A stretch of DNA of 64,000 bases from Microbacterium proteolyticum (GTDB lineage: Bacteria; Actinomycetota; Actinomycetes; Actinomycetales; Microbacteriaceae): the NCBI RefSeq assembly GCF_014192415.1, contig NZ_JACHXY010000001.1, positions 868,001-932,000 on the forward strand. Reading direction: 5' to 3'. The position numbers and the translations under genes were made by a program. Each line of letters starts with the position of its first letter. Position 1 is the stretch's first letter. Below, one piece after another: positions 47,697-56,717 of the stretch. Under the pieces are notes generated by a model. That model ran no database searches and was not told the DNA's origin. It worked only from the letters and a program-made list of their open reading frames with translations.

Positions 47697-48551
47697 TCAG
47701 CGCAGCGAGATCTCGGCGTTGTCGATGAAGCGGTGCCCACCCACCGTCGCGGCGATGAGTGCCAGGGCGCGACCACGGTGCCCCTCGTCGACGGGCAGGA
47801 AGGTGGCGGGGTCGACCACGCTGAGGTACTCCAGGGCGATGCGCTGTTCGCCCATCAGCGCCGACTGGGCGGCGGCGATGCACGCGTCGACCCCCAGGTC
47901 GGAGTTGGACGCCGCTGCCTCCAGCGCGCGGGGCAGCTTCGCCGCAGCGCGACGATCCGCAGCCTCCAGGAGGGCGATACGGCTGGACACCGGCAGCCCG
48001 TCATCGGTGCGGACCGTGGGCACCGTCGCGATCTCGAGGCCGAAGTCGAGGTCGCGCACCATGCGCTGCACCAGGAACGCGCGCTGAAGGTCGCGCTCGC
48101 CGTAGACGGCGACGTCGGGGCGGATCAGGTTGAACAACTTCGCCTCGACGGTCAGCACACCGTCGAAGTAGAACGGGCGCACCCGGCCCTCGTATCGCAG
48201 CCCGACGTCTCCCGCGGACACGCGGGTCGTCGCGGTGCCGGCGGGCAGGAACTCCTCCACGGAGGGCGCGAACACGACGTCGACACCCAGGTCGCGGAGG
48301 ACCCGCTCGTCGGCCTCGGGCGACCGCGGGTAGGAGGCCGTCTCGTCGGCGGTGCGGAAGCGCAGCGGGTTGACGAAGGTCGACACCACCACGACGTCGG
48401 CGCGCCGGCGGGCTTCATGGATGAGGTCGACGTGGCCGTCGTGCAGGGCTCCCAGGGTCGAAACGAGTGCGACACGGGGGCCGCCGGACGACCGATCTGC
48501 GCCTCGGACGTCGCCGAGTCGGGTGCGCAGATCCTCGAGGGTGCGGATCAT
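47697..48551 (-). CDS. Divergent pantoate-beta-alanine ligase paralogue
   Basis: 284 aa in the conserved panC position after DUF2520. The PanC fold and HxGH remain (STLGALHDGHVDL), but diagnostic residues differ from the canonical copy at 25841: PTMG is STLG, the pantoate Gln of NPxQF is Arg64, the GHF of the canonical block is FYF (PFYFDG), FGxKDxQQ is YGERDLQR (Lys to Arg153, Gln to Arg157), and SSRN is SSRI. Several of these hold pantoate and ATP in known PanC enzymes. It therefore may use another acid or be inactive. Coupled to DUF2520 by ATGA overlap (48548-48551). Confidence 0.85.
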   Translation of the reverse strand: MIRTLEDLRTRLGDVRGADRSSGGPRVALVSTLGALHDGHVDLIHEARRRADVVVVSTFVNPLRFRTADETASYPRSPEADERVLRDLGVDVVFAPSVEEFLPAGTATTRVSAGDVGLRYEGRVRPFYFDGVLTVEAKLFNLIRPDVAVYGERDLQRAFLVQRMVRDLDFGLEIATVPTVRTDDGLPVSSRIALLEAADRRAAAKLPRALEAAASNSDLGVDACIAAAQSALMGEQRIALEYLSVVDPATFLPVDEGHRGRALALIAATVGGHRFIDNAEISLR

Positions 48552-49267
48552 CCGTCGATCGTAGCGTCGTCGTCGAGGGTGCGATGTCCCGAGCCCTCGA
48601 CGAGTGCCTGGTCGACGCTCGACCGCACGAGCGCCGACAGGTACCCGCCGGGGTTGTCGACCCCGACGCGCGCGAGCATCTCCGAGGACTGGCGCACGAT
48701 GGATCGCGAGAACTCCGTCGCGGTGGCGATCGCCTCCGCGTACGCCGCGCGATCGTCTTCGGCGACCACCACCGGTTCGCATCCGAGTTCGACGGCCAGC
48801 GCCTGCGCGATGGGCAGGACGGGCGCCGGGGCCGTGACCGCGGCGTACGCCTGCGCCAACTGCCGAAGGTCGATCGACGATGTCCCGGTGAAAGCGATCG
48901 CGGGGTGGATCGCGAGGGGGATGGCACCGAGCCGCGCGGCCGGGTCGAGGACGCGGGCGCCGTATGCGGCGTCGGTGTGCAGCACGAGCTGGCCCGGCTG
49001 CCAGGCGCCCACCCCGGCGAGGCCCGTGACGAGCGCCGACAGTTGGTCGTGCGGCACGGCGATCACGACCAGCTCGCTGCGTCGCACGACTTCGTCCGCG
49101 GTGAGGACGGGCAGGCCGGGGAGGATCGCCTCGACCCGGTCGTCGTCGGAACCGGAGGTGATGCCGGTGAGGGCGTGCCCGGCACCGGCGAGCGCGGCGG
49201 CGAGGACGGGACCCACGCGCCCGGCGCCGATGACTCCCACGCCGAGGCGTCCGTCGCGGCCGCTCAT
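48548..49267 (-). CDS. Rossmann-fold DUF2520 protein (copy 2)
   Basis: 239 aa. NAD(P)-type motif GVGVIGAGRVGPVLAAALAG and VVIAVPHDQL, then HPAIAFTGTSSIDLRQLAQ of the DUF2520 domain. It is the equivalent of the mycobacterial Rv3603c-type gene between the PH-domain genes and panC. The ATG at 49267 overlaps the upstream stop; the frame to 49276 is less likely. Paralogue of 25080-25844, with each copy paired to its own panC. Confidence 0.85.
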   Translation of the reverse strand: MSGRDGRLGVGVIGAGRVGPVLAAALAGAGHALTGITSGSDDDRVEAILPGLPVLTADEVVRRSELVVIAVPHDQLSALVTGLAGVGAWQPGQLVLHTDAAYGARVLDPAARLGAIPLAIHPAIAFTGTSSIDLRQLAQAYAAVTAPAPVLPIAQALAVELGCEPVVVAEDDRAAYAEAIATATEFSRSIVRQSSEMLARVGVDNPGGYLSALVRSSVDQALVEGSGHRTLDDDATIDG

Positions 49268-50907
49268 CCGGCCCACCGGTGACTGCGGTCGATCGCTGCC
49301 GCCGCGACGCTCCCGTGCGCCGTGCGCTCGAACATGCGCACCGCATCGTCACGGTCGAGGGCGCCGACCGACGTCTGCACCGCGCCGGCGATCACGTGGC
49401 CCGTGAGCGTCGCCGCGCCGAACGCCCGCGCCAGCGGACCCTGCTCCAGGCCGATCGACTGGAGGCGTGCCAGCGGCAGGATGCTCAGCGACCGCCACAC
49501 CCACCCCCGCCGCATGAGGAGGGCGTCGTCGGTCAGCAGCACGCCGTTGCGCCGCCACGACAGGGGCCGCAGCCAGCGTGCGCGCGCCGGGGTCGTCACG
49601 TAGGGGTCGTCCTCCACGGGACCCAGGATGCCGTCGCGGAAGACGCTCGTCCACTCGGCGCCCGTGAGGGCCGGTGCGAGGATCTCCAGCACGCGCTCGA
49701 CATCGTCGCGCGTGCCGATGGGCAGCACGGCGGCCAACTGATCGGTGCTCGAGTCGGTCGACGACCGGCCCGATAGGCGGTTCACCGACACGGTCCACCA
49801 CCCGAAGGGCCGCCACATCAGGGGTTGTCGCACCTCGATGGCGTGCACGCGACCGGGCGGCACGATCTCGGAGACGGTGGTGAACAGCCCGAAAGTGACT
49901 CGGACGCCGTCGGGCGTCGGCGCGATCGAGTACCGCAGACCGCGCGCGACGGATCGAACGTAGTAGGCACCGAACGCGAGGAACATGGGAACGACCGTGA
50001 ACAGCAGCCACAGCGTCGACAGCGATGCCGCCACGACGATGCCGACGACGAGGGCGATGAGGAACACCGTCGAACCGCTCAGCACCCGGGATGCGACGAG
50101 CCGGCCGACCGGGATGCGCACGATGCTCTCGGGTTCGGAGTCGGAGAAGTCCTCCCCGTCGACGAGACCCTGCAGGCCCGAGCCCACCGCCGACGCGGCC
50201 TGGCGCGCAAGCGATGACCGCTCGTTCTCGGGCACCTGCCCGGCGGCGAGGCGGCGCCCCGACGCGAGGCGGAGGATGTCGCCGCGGATGGCGTCGGCAT
50301 CCTTTCCCGACAGGTACTCGAGCTTGACGTTGGCATCCAGACCAGCGCCGACGACCTCCAGCTTCGCGAGGCCCAGGAGCCGGGCGATCATGGGGCGCGT
50401 CAGGTTGACACCCTGGACGCGGTCGAGGGGTGCGCGGCGGTGGGTGCGGAACAACACCCCCGAGCGCACCTCGACGTCGTCGTCACCGATCCGCAGGGTG
50501 TGGAACCGCCACGACAGCCGGAAGAGCACCAGCAGCACGATGAGCAGCGCCAGCGTCGCGCCGCCGGCGATGAGGATCAGGTTGTTCGCGAACAGGAAGT
50601 CGACCGGATCCGGCGGCAGTTCGCCCGGCGGAAGGTCGGTGAAGACGGGGAACAGCAGCTCGACCAGTCGCTCGCGGAGGTTCGCCACGATCACACCGAT
50701 GATGACGAGGAGCGTCAAGCCTCCGCGCAGCAAGGGGGTGAGCGGATGCAGCCGATGCCATTCTCCGTCGCTGTACGGCGACCGCACCGCCGGACGGGCG
50801 GTCGGCGCGGCACGGCTCGCCTCGGGAACGCGATCGGCATCTGGCTCCGGCCCACGGCCAGCCGGGTCCGCCGCCCGCGCACCGCCGGACGTGTCCGCGT
50901 CGCTCAC
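49264..50907 (-). CDS. Tandem PH-domain (DUF304/YdbT-like) membrane protein, large
   Basis: 547 aa. Low-complexity N-terminus, then several transmembrane segments (GGLTLLVIIGVIVANL, LILIAGGATLALLIVLLVLF, VFLIALVVGIVVAASLSTLW) alternating with bacterial PH domains (RFHTLRIGDDDVEVRSGVL, LDRVQGVNLTRPMIARLLGL, LRYSIAPTPDGVRVTFGLF and GVLLTDDALLMRRGWVW). Such YdbS/YdbT pairs are linked to membrane-stress resistance in Firmicutes; role here unproven. GTG start overlaps the smaller partner's stop (GTGA). Confidence 0.85.
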   Translation of the reverse strand: MSDADTSGGARAADPAGRGPEPDADRVPEASRAAPTARPAVRSPYSDGEWHRLHPLTPLLRGGLTLLVIIGVIVANLRERLVELLFPVFTDLPPGELPPDPVDFLFANNLILIAGGATLALLIVLLVLFRLSWRFHTLRIGDDDVEVRSGVLFRTHRRAPLDRVQGVNLTRPMIARLLGLAKLEVVGAGLDANVKLEYLSGKDADAIRGDILRLASGRRLAAGQVPENERSSLARQAASAVGSGLQGLVDGEDFSDSEPESIVRIPVGRLVASRVLSGSTVFLIALVVGIVVAASLSTLWLLFTVVPMFLAFGAYYVRSVARGLRYSIAPTPDGVRVTFGLFTTVSEIVPPGRVHAIEVRQPLMWRPFGWWTVSVNRLSGRSSTDSSTDQLAAVLPIGTRDDVERVLEILAPALTGAEWTSVFRDGILGPVEDDPYVTTPARARWLRPLSWRRNGVLLTDDALLMRRGWVWRSLSILPLARLQSIGLEQGPLARAFGAATLTGHVIAGAVQTSVGALDRDDAVRMFERTAHGSVAAAAIDRSHRWAG

Positions 50908-51869
50908 AGACCCGTCCGCCGCGTCTCGGCCACCGCGACGAGCGTGTCGCGCAGGTGCTCCGCAGCCTCCTGCGTGAGGCCCGGGATGGTGACCCCGGTG
51001 GAGGCGGCCGCGGTGACGAGCTTGAGCTGGGCGATGCCGAAACCGCGGTCCAGGGGGCCGTGGGTGATGTCGACGAGCTGCATGCGCCCGTAAGGGACGG
51101 CCACGACCCGCTGCCACAGGATGCCGCGGCGGAATACGAGGTCGTCGCGCCGCAACTGGTATCCGAACGACCGGGCCTGCCGCGGCGTGATGACGAGCCC
51201 GAACAGGGTCACGGCGAGGATGATCCCCGCGGGGATCCACTGCCACTGCACCCCGGTGATCACCTGCACCGCGACGGCGACGGCGGCCACCAGCAGGAAG
51301 AAGACGCCCTGGGAGATGAGCTGGACACGCACGTAGGCGCGGGCGAGCTGGTACCACGTCCCGTCGCCGAGGGGCAGACGGCGCTGCGAACGCGGCTCGA
51401 GGATGCGGTCGTACGTGCGTGCGCTCAGGACGGCGCTCTCGTCATGAACGCTCGGTTCGCTCGTCGCCCCGCTGTCGTGCGCGCGCGGCGGAGCGAGCGG
51501 ACCCGAGACGTCGGGCGAGTCGCCGTCGCGGGCGCCGGTGTCGACCGTCGTCTCGTCCCCGAACTCGCGCCCGGGCTCGATCCGAGCCTGCTCCTCCGAC
51601 GGCATGCCCGTCTCCGGCCCACGAGGCGCGCGATCGCGACGCAACCCTCCGCTCACCGGTGGTGCGGGAAGACGCTCACCCTCAGCCGGGCGCACGCGCT
51701 CGACGGGCTCCGACGGGATCAACCCCGCGCCCTCGACGGGCTCTGGCGCGGTGAACCGCGCGCCCTCGACGGGCTCCGACGGGATCGGCCCCGCACCCTC
51801 GTCGAGGGGCCGGGCCGGGCCGTCAGGCCTGGACGGGTCCGGTCGGGGTGTTTCCGGCGGTGTCGTCAT
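50904..51869 (-). CDS. PH-domain (DUF304/YdbS-like) membrane protein, small, with repetitive N-terminus
   Basis: 321 aa. The first 150 residues are disordered and include three 11-residue repeats rich in EPVEGA, from a 33-bp DNA repeat. The C-terminal half has two transmembrane helices (YVRVQLISQGVFFLLVAAVA and WIPAGIILAVTLFGLVI) and one PH domain (SFGYQLRRDDLVFRRGILW, VAVPYGRMQLVDITHGPLD). Forms a YdbS/YdbT-like pair with the next gene. ATG 51869 lies 47 bp inside the DUF3180 gene. Confidence 0.85.
   Translation of the reverse strand: MTTPPETPRPDPSRPDGPARPLDEGAGPIPSEPVEGARFTAPEPVEGAGLIPSEPVERVRPAEGERLPAPPVSGGLRRDRAPRGPETGMPSEEQARIEPGREFGDETTVDTGARDGDSPDVSGPLAPPRAHDSGATSEPSVHDESAVLSARTYDRILEPRSQRRLPLGDGTWYQLARAYVRVQLISQGVFFLLVAAVAVAVQVITGVQWQWIPAGIILAVTLFGLVITPRQARSFGYQLRRDDLVFRRGILWQRVVAVPYGRMQLVDITHGPLDRGFGIAQLKLVTAAASTGVTIPGLTQEAAEHLRDTLVAVAETRRTGL
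51697..51798. repeat. Three in-frame 33-bp tandem repeats
   Basis: Copies of the core TCGACGGGCTC begin at 51700, 51733 and 51766, exactly 33 bp apart, inside the coding region of the small PH-domain protein. They encode 11-residue units of the form GAxxxxxEPVE. A multiple of three keeps the frame, so copy number can vary harmlessly. Confidence 0.8.
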
Positions 51870-52308
51870 CGTCGTCCTTCCGGATGGTGCACAGCTGCTC
51901 GGCAACGAGTCCCGCGACGACGAGGACGACTGCGCACACGAGCGTCGCGACGATCGTTCCCATCGAGCCTAGCGACGGCGTCACGGGTCTCGTCGTCAAG
52001 AACACGATCAGACCGAGCGAGAATCCGAACGACACGGCACCCAGCAACGACGACGCTTTCGCCAGCATCGCGATGCGCAGGGCCTGGAAGGGGTTGACGC
52101 GCCGAGTGCCGCGGCTGCGGGTCGCGCGCCACACCGGCACCGCCAGGGCGACGATCACGGCACCGAGCAGCGCCAGGATCGTCGGCAGGCTCGCCGCCGG
52201 AGAGAACGTCGCACGTCCCATCGCGGTCAGCATCGTGTCGAGGATGAAGCCGACCGCCCCGCCGATGACGACGGCGATGGTGAGGATGCCGACTCCCGTG
52301 CGTCTCAT
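51823..52308 (-). CDS. DUF3180 membrane protein
   Basis: 161 aa with four predicted transmembrane segments (VGILTIAVVIGGAVGFILD, LPTILALLGAVIVALAVPVW, LLGAVSFGFSLGLIVFL and TIVATLVCAVVLVVAGLVA). The basic motif between helices 2 and 3 (VNPFQALRIAMLAKASSLLG) is the DUF3180 signature. It sits after folK in the conserved actinobacterial fol block. ATG overlaps the folK stop (ATGA). Function unknown. Confidence 0.88.
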   Translation of the reverse strand: MRRTGVGILTIAVVIGGAVGFILDTMLTAMGRATFSPAASLPTILALLGAVIVALAVPVWRATRSRGTRRVNPFQALRIAMLAKASSLLGAVSFGFSLGLIVFLTTRPVTPSLGSMGTIVATLVCAVVLVVAGLVAEQLCTIRKDDDDDTAGNTPTGPVQA

Positions 52309-52823
52309 CGTCGGAGCCTTTCCAGCAGGTCGGTGACGCGTCCGCGCCCGGGGATCTCGGCATCCGGATCGAGCTGCGCCCACGGCGCGAGCACGAACTC
52401 GCGCTCGTGGGCCCGGGGGTGCGGCACGACGAGGTCGTCGCGGTCGATCCTCTCATCGCCGTAGGTGATGAGGTCGAGATCGAGGGTGCGATCACCCCAG
52501 CGCTCGCGCCTCTCGCGTCCGTGCCGCGCCTCGATGCGGTGCAACGACGCGAGCAGTTCGGCGGGGGCGAGGCGCGTCCGAAGGACCGCGACGGCGTTGA
52601 GATAACGCGGCGCGTCTTCGTCCTCGCCGTCGACGGTCACCGCGACGGTCTCGATCGGCTCCGACACGCGCACGTCGCTCGTCAGGGTCAAACGGGTCAG
52701 CTCGTCGACGGCCGCGGCCAGCGTCTCGGCCCGCCGGCCGAGGTTGGCGCCCAGCGCGACGACCGCCTCCACCGGCATCGCCCGTGGCGCCTCGCCCATG
52801 CCGTGGGCCAGCCGCACGCTCAT
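52305..52823 (-). CDS. folK: 2-amino-4-hydroxy-6-hydroxymethyldihydropteridine diphosphokinase
   Basis: 172 aa HPPK, transferring pyrophosphate from ATP to hydroxymethyl-dihydropterin, the step before FolP. Motifs: VVALGANLGRRAETL, the Mg-binding RTLDLDLITYGD, and VVPHPRAHEREFVLAPWAQL. The short N-terminal extension (MSVRLAHGMGEAPRA) precedes the fold. ATG overlaps the folB stop (ATGA); its own stop overlaps the DUF3180 start. Part of folE-folP-folB-folK. Confidence 0.93.
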   Translation of the reverse strand: MSVRLAHGMGEAPRAMPVEAVVALGANLGRRAETLAAAVDELTRLTLTSDVRVSEPIETVAVTVDGEDEDAPRYLNAVAVLRTRLAPAELLASLHRIEARHGRERRERWGDRTLDLDLITYGDERIDRDDLVVPHPRAHEREFVLAPWAQLDPDAEIPGRGRVTDLLERLRR

Positions 52824-53188
52824 GAACGGCCTCGCGTGATGGTAACGGCGACGTCGCCGAACGGCACGGTGATGGGCGCCTGCGGCTTGTGCACGGTGAT
52901 GGTCACCCGGTCGACGCGGCCATCGCGCAGGACGTCGTCGGCGAGGCGCTGGGCGAGCGTCTCGAGCAGATCGACGGGCTCCCCCGCAACGACGGCGACG
53001 AGGCGTTCGGCGAGCTCGCCGTAGTGCACGGTGTCGACCACGTCGTCGGTCTCGGCCGCACGCCGCAACGACAGGGCGAGCACCGCGTCGACGACGAACT
53101 CCTGGCCCTCGCGCTTCTCGTCGGCGTACACGCCGTGGTACCCGAAGGCGCGCACCCCCGTCAGGGTGATGTGGTCGACGGCATCCAT
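52820..53188 (-). CDS. folB: Dihydroneopterin aldolase
   Basis: 122 aa. Splits dihydroneopterin to the hydroxymethyl pterin used by FolK. Motifs: ITLTGVRAFGYHGVYADEKR (with the active-site GYHG), the DTVHYGELAERL block and the Lys in ITVHKPQAPI. ATG shares one base with the folP stop. Usual family length. Confidence 0.94.
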   Translation of the reverse strand: MDAVDHITLTGVRAFGYHGVYADEKREGQEFVVDAVLALSLRRAAETDDVVDTVHYGELAERLVAVVAGEPVDLLETLAQRLADDVLRDGRVDRVTITVHKPQAPITVPFGDVAVTITRGRS

Positions 53189-53979
53189 CAGGCCTCCCAG
53201 GCGCGGGCGACGGCGAGCGCGTCGCGGGTGGTCGCGACGTCGTGCACGCGCACGGCCCAGGCGCCGGACCGGGCGGCGAGGGCGCTGGTGACGGCGGTGG
53301 CGAGGTCGCGGCGGGCAAGATCAGGGTCGTCGCCCAGGGGATCGGCGAGGAACCGCTTACGACTCGTCCCCACCAGCACGCGGTACCCCAGCCCGCCGAG
53401 CTCGGGGAGCGCGCGGAGCGTCTGCCAGTTCTGCGCCCCGCGCTTGCCGAACCCGATGCCGGGGTCGACGACGATGCGCGAGGGGTCGATCCCCGCGGCG
53501 ACGGCGGCGACCGCGCGGGCCTCGAGCTCGGTGGCGACCTCGCGCCCCACGTCGAGGTAATCGGCGTGCGCGTACATCTCGATCGACGGTCCGCGCCAGT
53601 GGCCGAGAGCGATGTCAGCCTCGGTCTCGGCGACGGCGGCGAGCATGTCGGGGTCGGCGAGACCGCCCGAGACGTCGTTCACCAGCCGCGCACCGGCGCG
53701 GACGGCGGCGACGGCGGTGGTCGCGTTCATGGTGTCGATGCTGACGAACGACCCCTCGGATGCCAGCGCCTCGACGACGGGCAGCACCCGCTGCTGTTCG
53801 ACGCGGGCTGCCACCCGATCGGCTCCGGGCCGCGTGGACTCGCCGCCGACGTCGAGCAGGTCGGCGCCCTGGTCGCGGAGGAAGCGCGCGTGGGCGATCG
53901 CGACGTCGGGGTCGAGGTAGCGGCCGCCGTCGCTGAAGGAGTCGGGGGTGACGTTGACGATCCCCATGACGAGGGTCAC
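53188..53979 (-). CDS. folP: Dihydropteroate synthase
   Basis: 263 aa TIM-barrel enzyme joining the pterin to p-aminobenzoate; the sulphonamide target. Motifs: MGIVNVTPDSFSDGG, LLDVGGESTRPGA, VSIDTMNATTA, LVNDVSGG, VVDPGIGFGKRGAQNW and LVGTSRKRFLA. GTG start at 53979 overlaps the folE stop (GTGA). The frame to 54099 is inside folE and not needed. Confidence 0.95.
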   Translation of the reverse strand: MTLVMGIVNVTPDSFSDGGRYLDPDVAIAHARFLRDQGADLLDVGGESTRPGADRVAARVEQQRVLPVVEALASEGSFVSIDTMNATTAVAAVRAGARLVNDVSGGLADPDMLAAVAETEADIALGHWRGPSIEMYAHADYLDVGREVATELEARAVAAVAAGIDPSRIVVDPGIGFGKRGAQNWQTLRALPELGGLGYRVLVGTSRKRFLADPLGDDPDLARRDLATAVTSALAARSGAWAVRVHDVATTRDALAVARAWEA

Positions 53980-54563
53980 GCGTGCGCCCCGATGAGGGCG
54001 ATGAGCTCGGCGCGCGCGGCGGGTTCCATGTAAGCACCGCGAGCCGCGATCGTCACCGTCGAGGCATCGGGCTGCCGACCGCCGCGCATGGTCACGCACT
54101 CGTGCGCGGCGTCGAGCACGACGAGCACCCCGCGGGCATCCAGGGCCGTATCGATGGCATCCGCGATCTGCTCACCGAGCCGCTCCTGCACCTGCGGGCG
54201 GGCGGCGAGCACGTCGATGACGCGCGGCAGCGCTCCGAGACCGACGACCTCCTCGCCGGGGAGGTACGCGACGTGCGCGCGTCCCCGGAAGGGCAGGAGG
54301 TGGTGTTCGCACATCGAGCGGAAGGCGATGTCGCGCACCATGACGGCCCCGGAGGGCAAGGTGTCGGGCGCCGGTCCCCGCGACACCGAGATGGTGTGTC
54401 GCAGCGGCGCTCCGGCATCCTCGCCCACTCCCCCGAAGAACTCGGCCCAGGAGTCTGCGACGCGGGTCGGGGTCTGACGCAGACCGGGGCGATCGGGGTT
54501 CTCCCCGATCGCCTCCAGCAGCTCGCGGACGAGCGCTGCGACCCGTTCTCGATCGACGGCCAC
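53976..54563 (-). CDS. folE: GTP cyclohydrolase I
   Basis: 195 aa. Opens GTP to dihydroneopterin triphosphate, entering folate synthesis. Zinc and active-site motifs are intact: FRSMCEHHLLPFRGRAHVAY (Cys and His ligands), LGALPRVIDVLA and HECVTMRGGR (third zinc ligand Cys). GTG start 6 bp after ftsH. First folate gene of the operon following ftsH. Confidence 0.95.
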   Translation of the reverse strand: MAVDRERVAALVRELLEAIGENPDRPGLRQTPTRVADSWAEFFGGVGEDAGAPLRHTISVSRGPAPDTLPSGAVMVRDIAFRSMCEHHLLPFRGRAHVAYLPGEEVVGLGALPRVIDVLAARPQVQERLGEQIADAIDTALDARGVLVVLDAAHECVTMRGGRQPDASTVTIAARGAYMEPAARAELIALIGAHA

Positions 54564-54569
54564 GGCGCC

Positions 54570-56570
54570 TCAGGCGGTGGCCGGGCGCGTCTGTCCGCTC
54601 GGACGGGGCTGCGCCTGCGTCTGCGTCTGCGCCTCGGCTTCGGTGGATGCGGCGATTCCGGCCGTCCCCCGGCGGGGGACGTTCACCGGCGGCTGGGTCG
54701 AGACGGGACGATCGCCCGACGACAGCCACTGCGGGCGCGGGGTGAGGCGCTTGACGTCGGTGAAGATCTCGGCGAGCTCGTTGTGATCGAGCGTCTCTTT
54801 CTCGAGCAGTGCCAGCGCGAGCCGGTCGAGCACCTCGCGGTTGTCGTTGATGACCTGGTAGGCCTCGTTGTGCGCCTGCTCGATGAGCGCGCGCACCTGC
54901 GCGTCGACGCGCTCGGCGATGCGCTCCGAGAAGTCGCGGCCGTGGCCCATGTCGCGGCCCATGAAGACCTCGCCCGAGGAGGAACCGAGCTTGACCGGGC
55001 CGACCTCGTTCGTCATGCCGTACTCGGTGACCATCTTGCGGGCGATGCTCGTCGCCTTCTCGATGTCGTTCGAGGCACCGGTGGTGGGGTCGTGGAAGAC
55101 GATCTCCTCCGCCACACGGCCGCCCATGGCGTACGTCAGCTGGTCCTGCAGTTCGTTGCGGGTGATGGAGTACTTGTCGTCGAGCGGCAGCACCATCGTG
55201 TACCCCAGCGCCTTGCCGCGCGGGAGGATCGTGACCTTCGTGACGGGGTCGGTGTGGTTCATCGCCGCCGCCGCGAGCGCGTGTCCGCCCTCGTGGTACG
55301 CCGTGATGAGCTTCTCTTTGTCTTTCATCACGCGCGTCCGCCGCTGGGGACCGGCGATGACGCGGTCGATGGCCTCGTCGAGGGCGCGGTTGTCGATGAG
55401 CTGCGCGTTCGAGCGCGCGGTGAGCAGCGCCGCCTCGTTCAGCACGTTGGCGAGATCGGCACCGGTGAAGCCGGGGGTCTTGCGGGCGACGACCTCGAGG
55501 TCGACGGAGTCCGACAGCGGCTTGCCGCGACCGTGCACCTCGAGGATGCGCTGGCGACCCTTCAGGTCGGGGGCGTCGACGCCGATCTGGCGGTCGAAAC
55601 GACCCGGGCGCAGGAGTGCGGGGTCGAGGATGTCGGGACGGTTGGTCGCGGCGATGACGATGACGTTGACCTTGGGGTCGAAGCCGTCCATCTCGACGAG
55701 CATCTGGTTCAGCGTCTGCTCGCGCTCGTCGTGACCGCCGCCCATTCCGGCGCCGCGGTGGCGACCGACGGCATCGATCTCGTCGATGAAGATGATGGCC
55801 GGGGAGCTCTCTTTGGCCTGGTTGAAGAGGTCGCGCACGCGGCTCGCACCGACACCGACGAACATCTCCACGAAGTCCGAACCCGAGATGGAATAGAACG
55901 GCACGCCAGCCTCACCCGCGACGGCGCGGGCGAGCAGGGTCTTACCGGTTCCGGGAGGGCCGTACAGCAGCACGCCCTTCGGGATGCGGGCGCCGACCTC
56001 TTCGAACTTCTTCGGGTCCTTGAGGAACTCTTTGATCTCTTCGAGCTCTTCGATGGCCTCGTCGGAGCCGGCGACGTCTTGGAAGGTGACGGTCGGCGTC
56101 TCTTTGGTGACGAGCTTGGCCCGCGATTTTCCGAACTGCATCACCTTGCTGCCCCCGCCCTGGGCGCTGGAGAGCAGCCACCAGAACAGCAGGCCGAGGA
56201 GCACGAGCGGAAGCATGAGTCCGAGGAAGCCGTCGAACCAGCTGGCGCGGGGCACGACGTCGTTGAAACCGTCGGCCGGGGCCGCGGCGTCGATGGCGTC
56301 GGCGACCTCCGTGGCGCGGGCCTGACCGTAGTAGAACTGCACCGCGTCCGCGCCCTCGAAGGGCTCCGACAACGTCAGATCGACGCGCTGATCAGGATCG
56401 TTCGTCACCACCTTGGTCACGGTGCTGCCCTTGAGCAGCTCCAGACCCTCCTTCGTCGATACCTGACGGGCACCGGTGAGGTTGGAGATGAGGGAGAAAC
56501 CGATGATCAGAAGCAGAACGACCAACAGAACGTAGATGATCGGATTGCGCGTGATCTTCTTGAAATTCAT
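54570..56570 (-). CDS. ftsH: ATP-dependent zinc metalloprotease FtsH
   Basis: 666 aa membrane protease. Two N-terminal transmembrane segments ([18 protein letters not shown] at 11-28 and [20 protein letters not shown] about 114-133) enclose an extracytoplasmic domain. AAA+ module: Walker A GPPGTGKT 204-211, then [16 protein letters not shown] and the [12 protein letters not shown] arginine region. Zinc motif HEGGH about 430. The C-terminal 50 residues are Gln/Thr/Pro-rich. It degrades misfolded membrane proteins. Leads into folE with 6 bp between, as in other actinobacteria. Confidence 0.97.
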   Translation of the reverse strand: MNFKKITRNPIIYVLLVVLLLIIGFSLISNLTGARQVSTKEGLELLKGSTVTKVVTNDPDQRVDLTLSEPFEGADAVQFYYGQARATEVADAIDAAAPADGFNDVVPRASWFDGFLGLMLPLVLLGLLFWWLLSSAQGGGSKVMQFGKSRAKLVTKETPTVTFQDVAGSDEAIEELEEIKEFLKDPKKFEEVGARIPKGVLLYGPPGTGKTLLARAVAGEAGVPFYSISGSDFVEMFVGVGASRVRDLFNQAKESSPAIIFIDEIDAVGRHRGAGMGGGHDEREQTLNQMLVEMDGFDPKVNVIVIAATNRPDILDPALLRPGRFDRQIGVDAPDLKGRQRILEVHGRGKPLSDSVDLEVVARKTPGFTGADLANVLNEAALLTARSNAQLIDNRALDEAIDRVIAGPQRRTRVMKDKEKLITAYHEGGHALAAAAMNHTDPVTKVTILPRGKALGYTMVLPLDDKYSITRNELQDQLTYAMGGRVAEEIVFHDPTTGASNDIEKATSIARKMVTEYGMTNEVGPVKLGSSSGEVFMGRDMGHGRDFSERIAERVDAQVRALIEQAHNEAYQVINDNREVLDRLALALLEKETLDHNELAEIFTDVKRLTPRPQWLSSGDRPVSTQPPVNVPRRGTAGIAASTEAEAQTQTQAQPRPSGQTRPATA

Positions 56571-56674
56571 GGTGGGCGATCCCGGCCCTTTCGTGATCCT
56601 CCGCAGAAATGCGGTCGCATCAGGCTAACGTGCGGCGACTATGCCGAGCCTGTGCGTTCGTTTTGGGCGTACAG

Positions 56675-56700
56675 GACGCGGATGCCGCGGCATCCGCGTC
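56675..56700. terminator. Palindromic terminator after hpt
   Basis: A perfect 26-bp palindrome (two 13-nt arms) 17 bp downstream of the hpt stop on the minus strand and about 105 bp before the ftsH start. It probably separates hpt from ftsH transcription. Confidence 0.65.
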
Positions 56701-56717
56701 ACGCAGAGACCGCGGGG

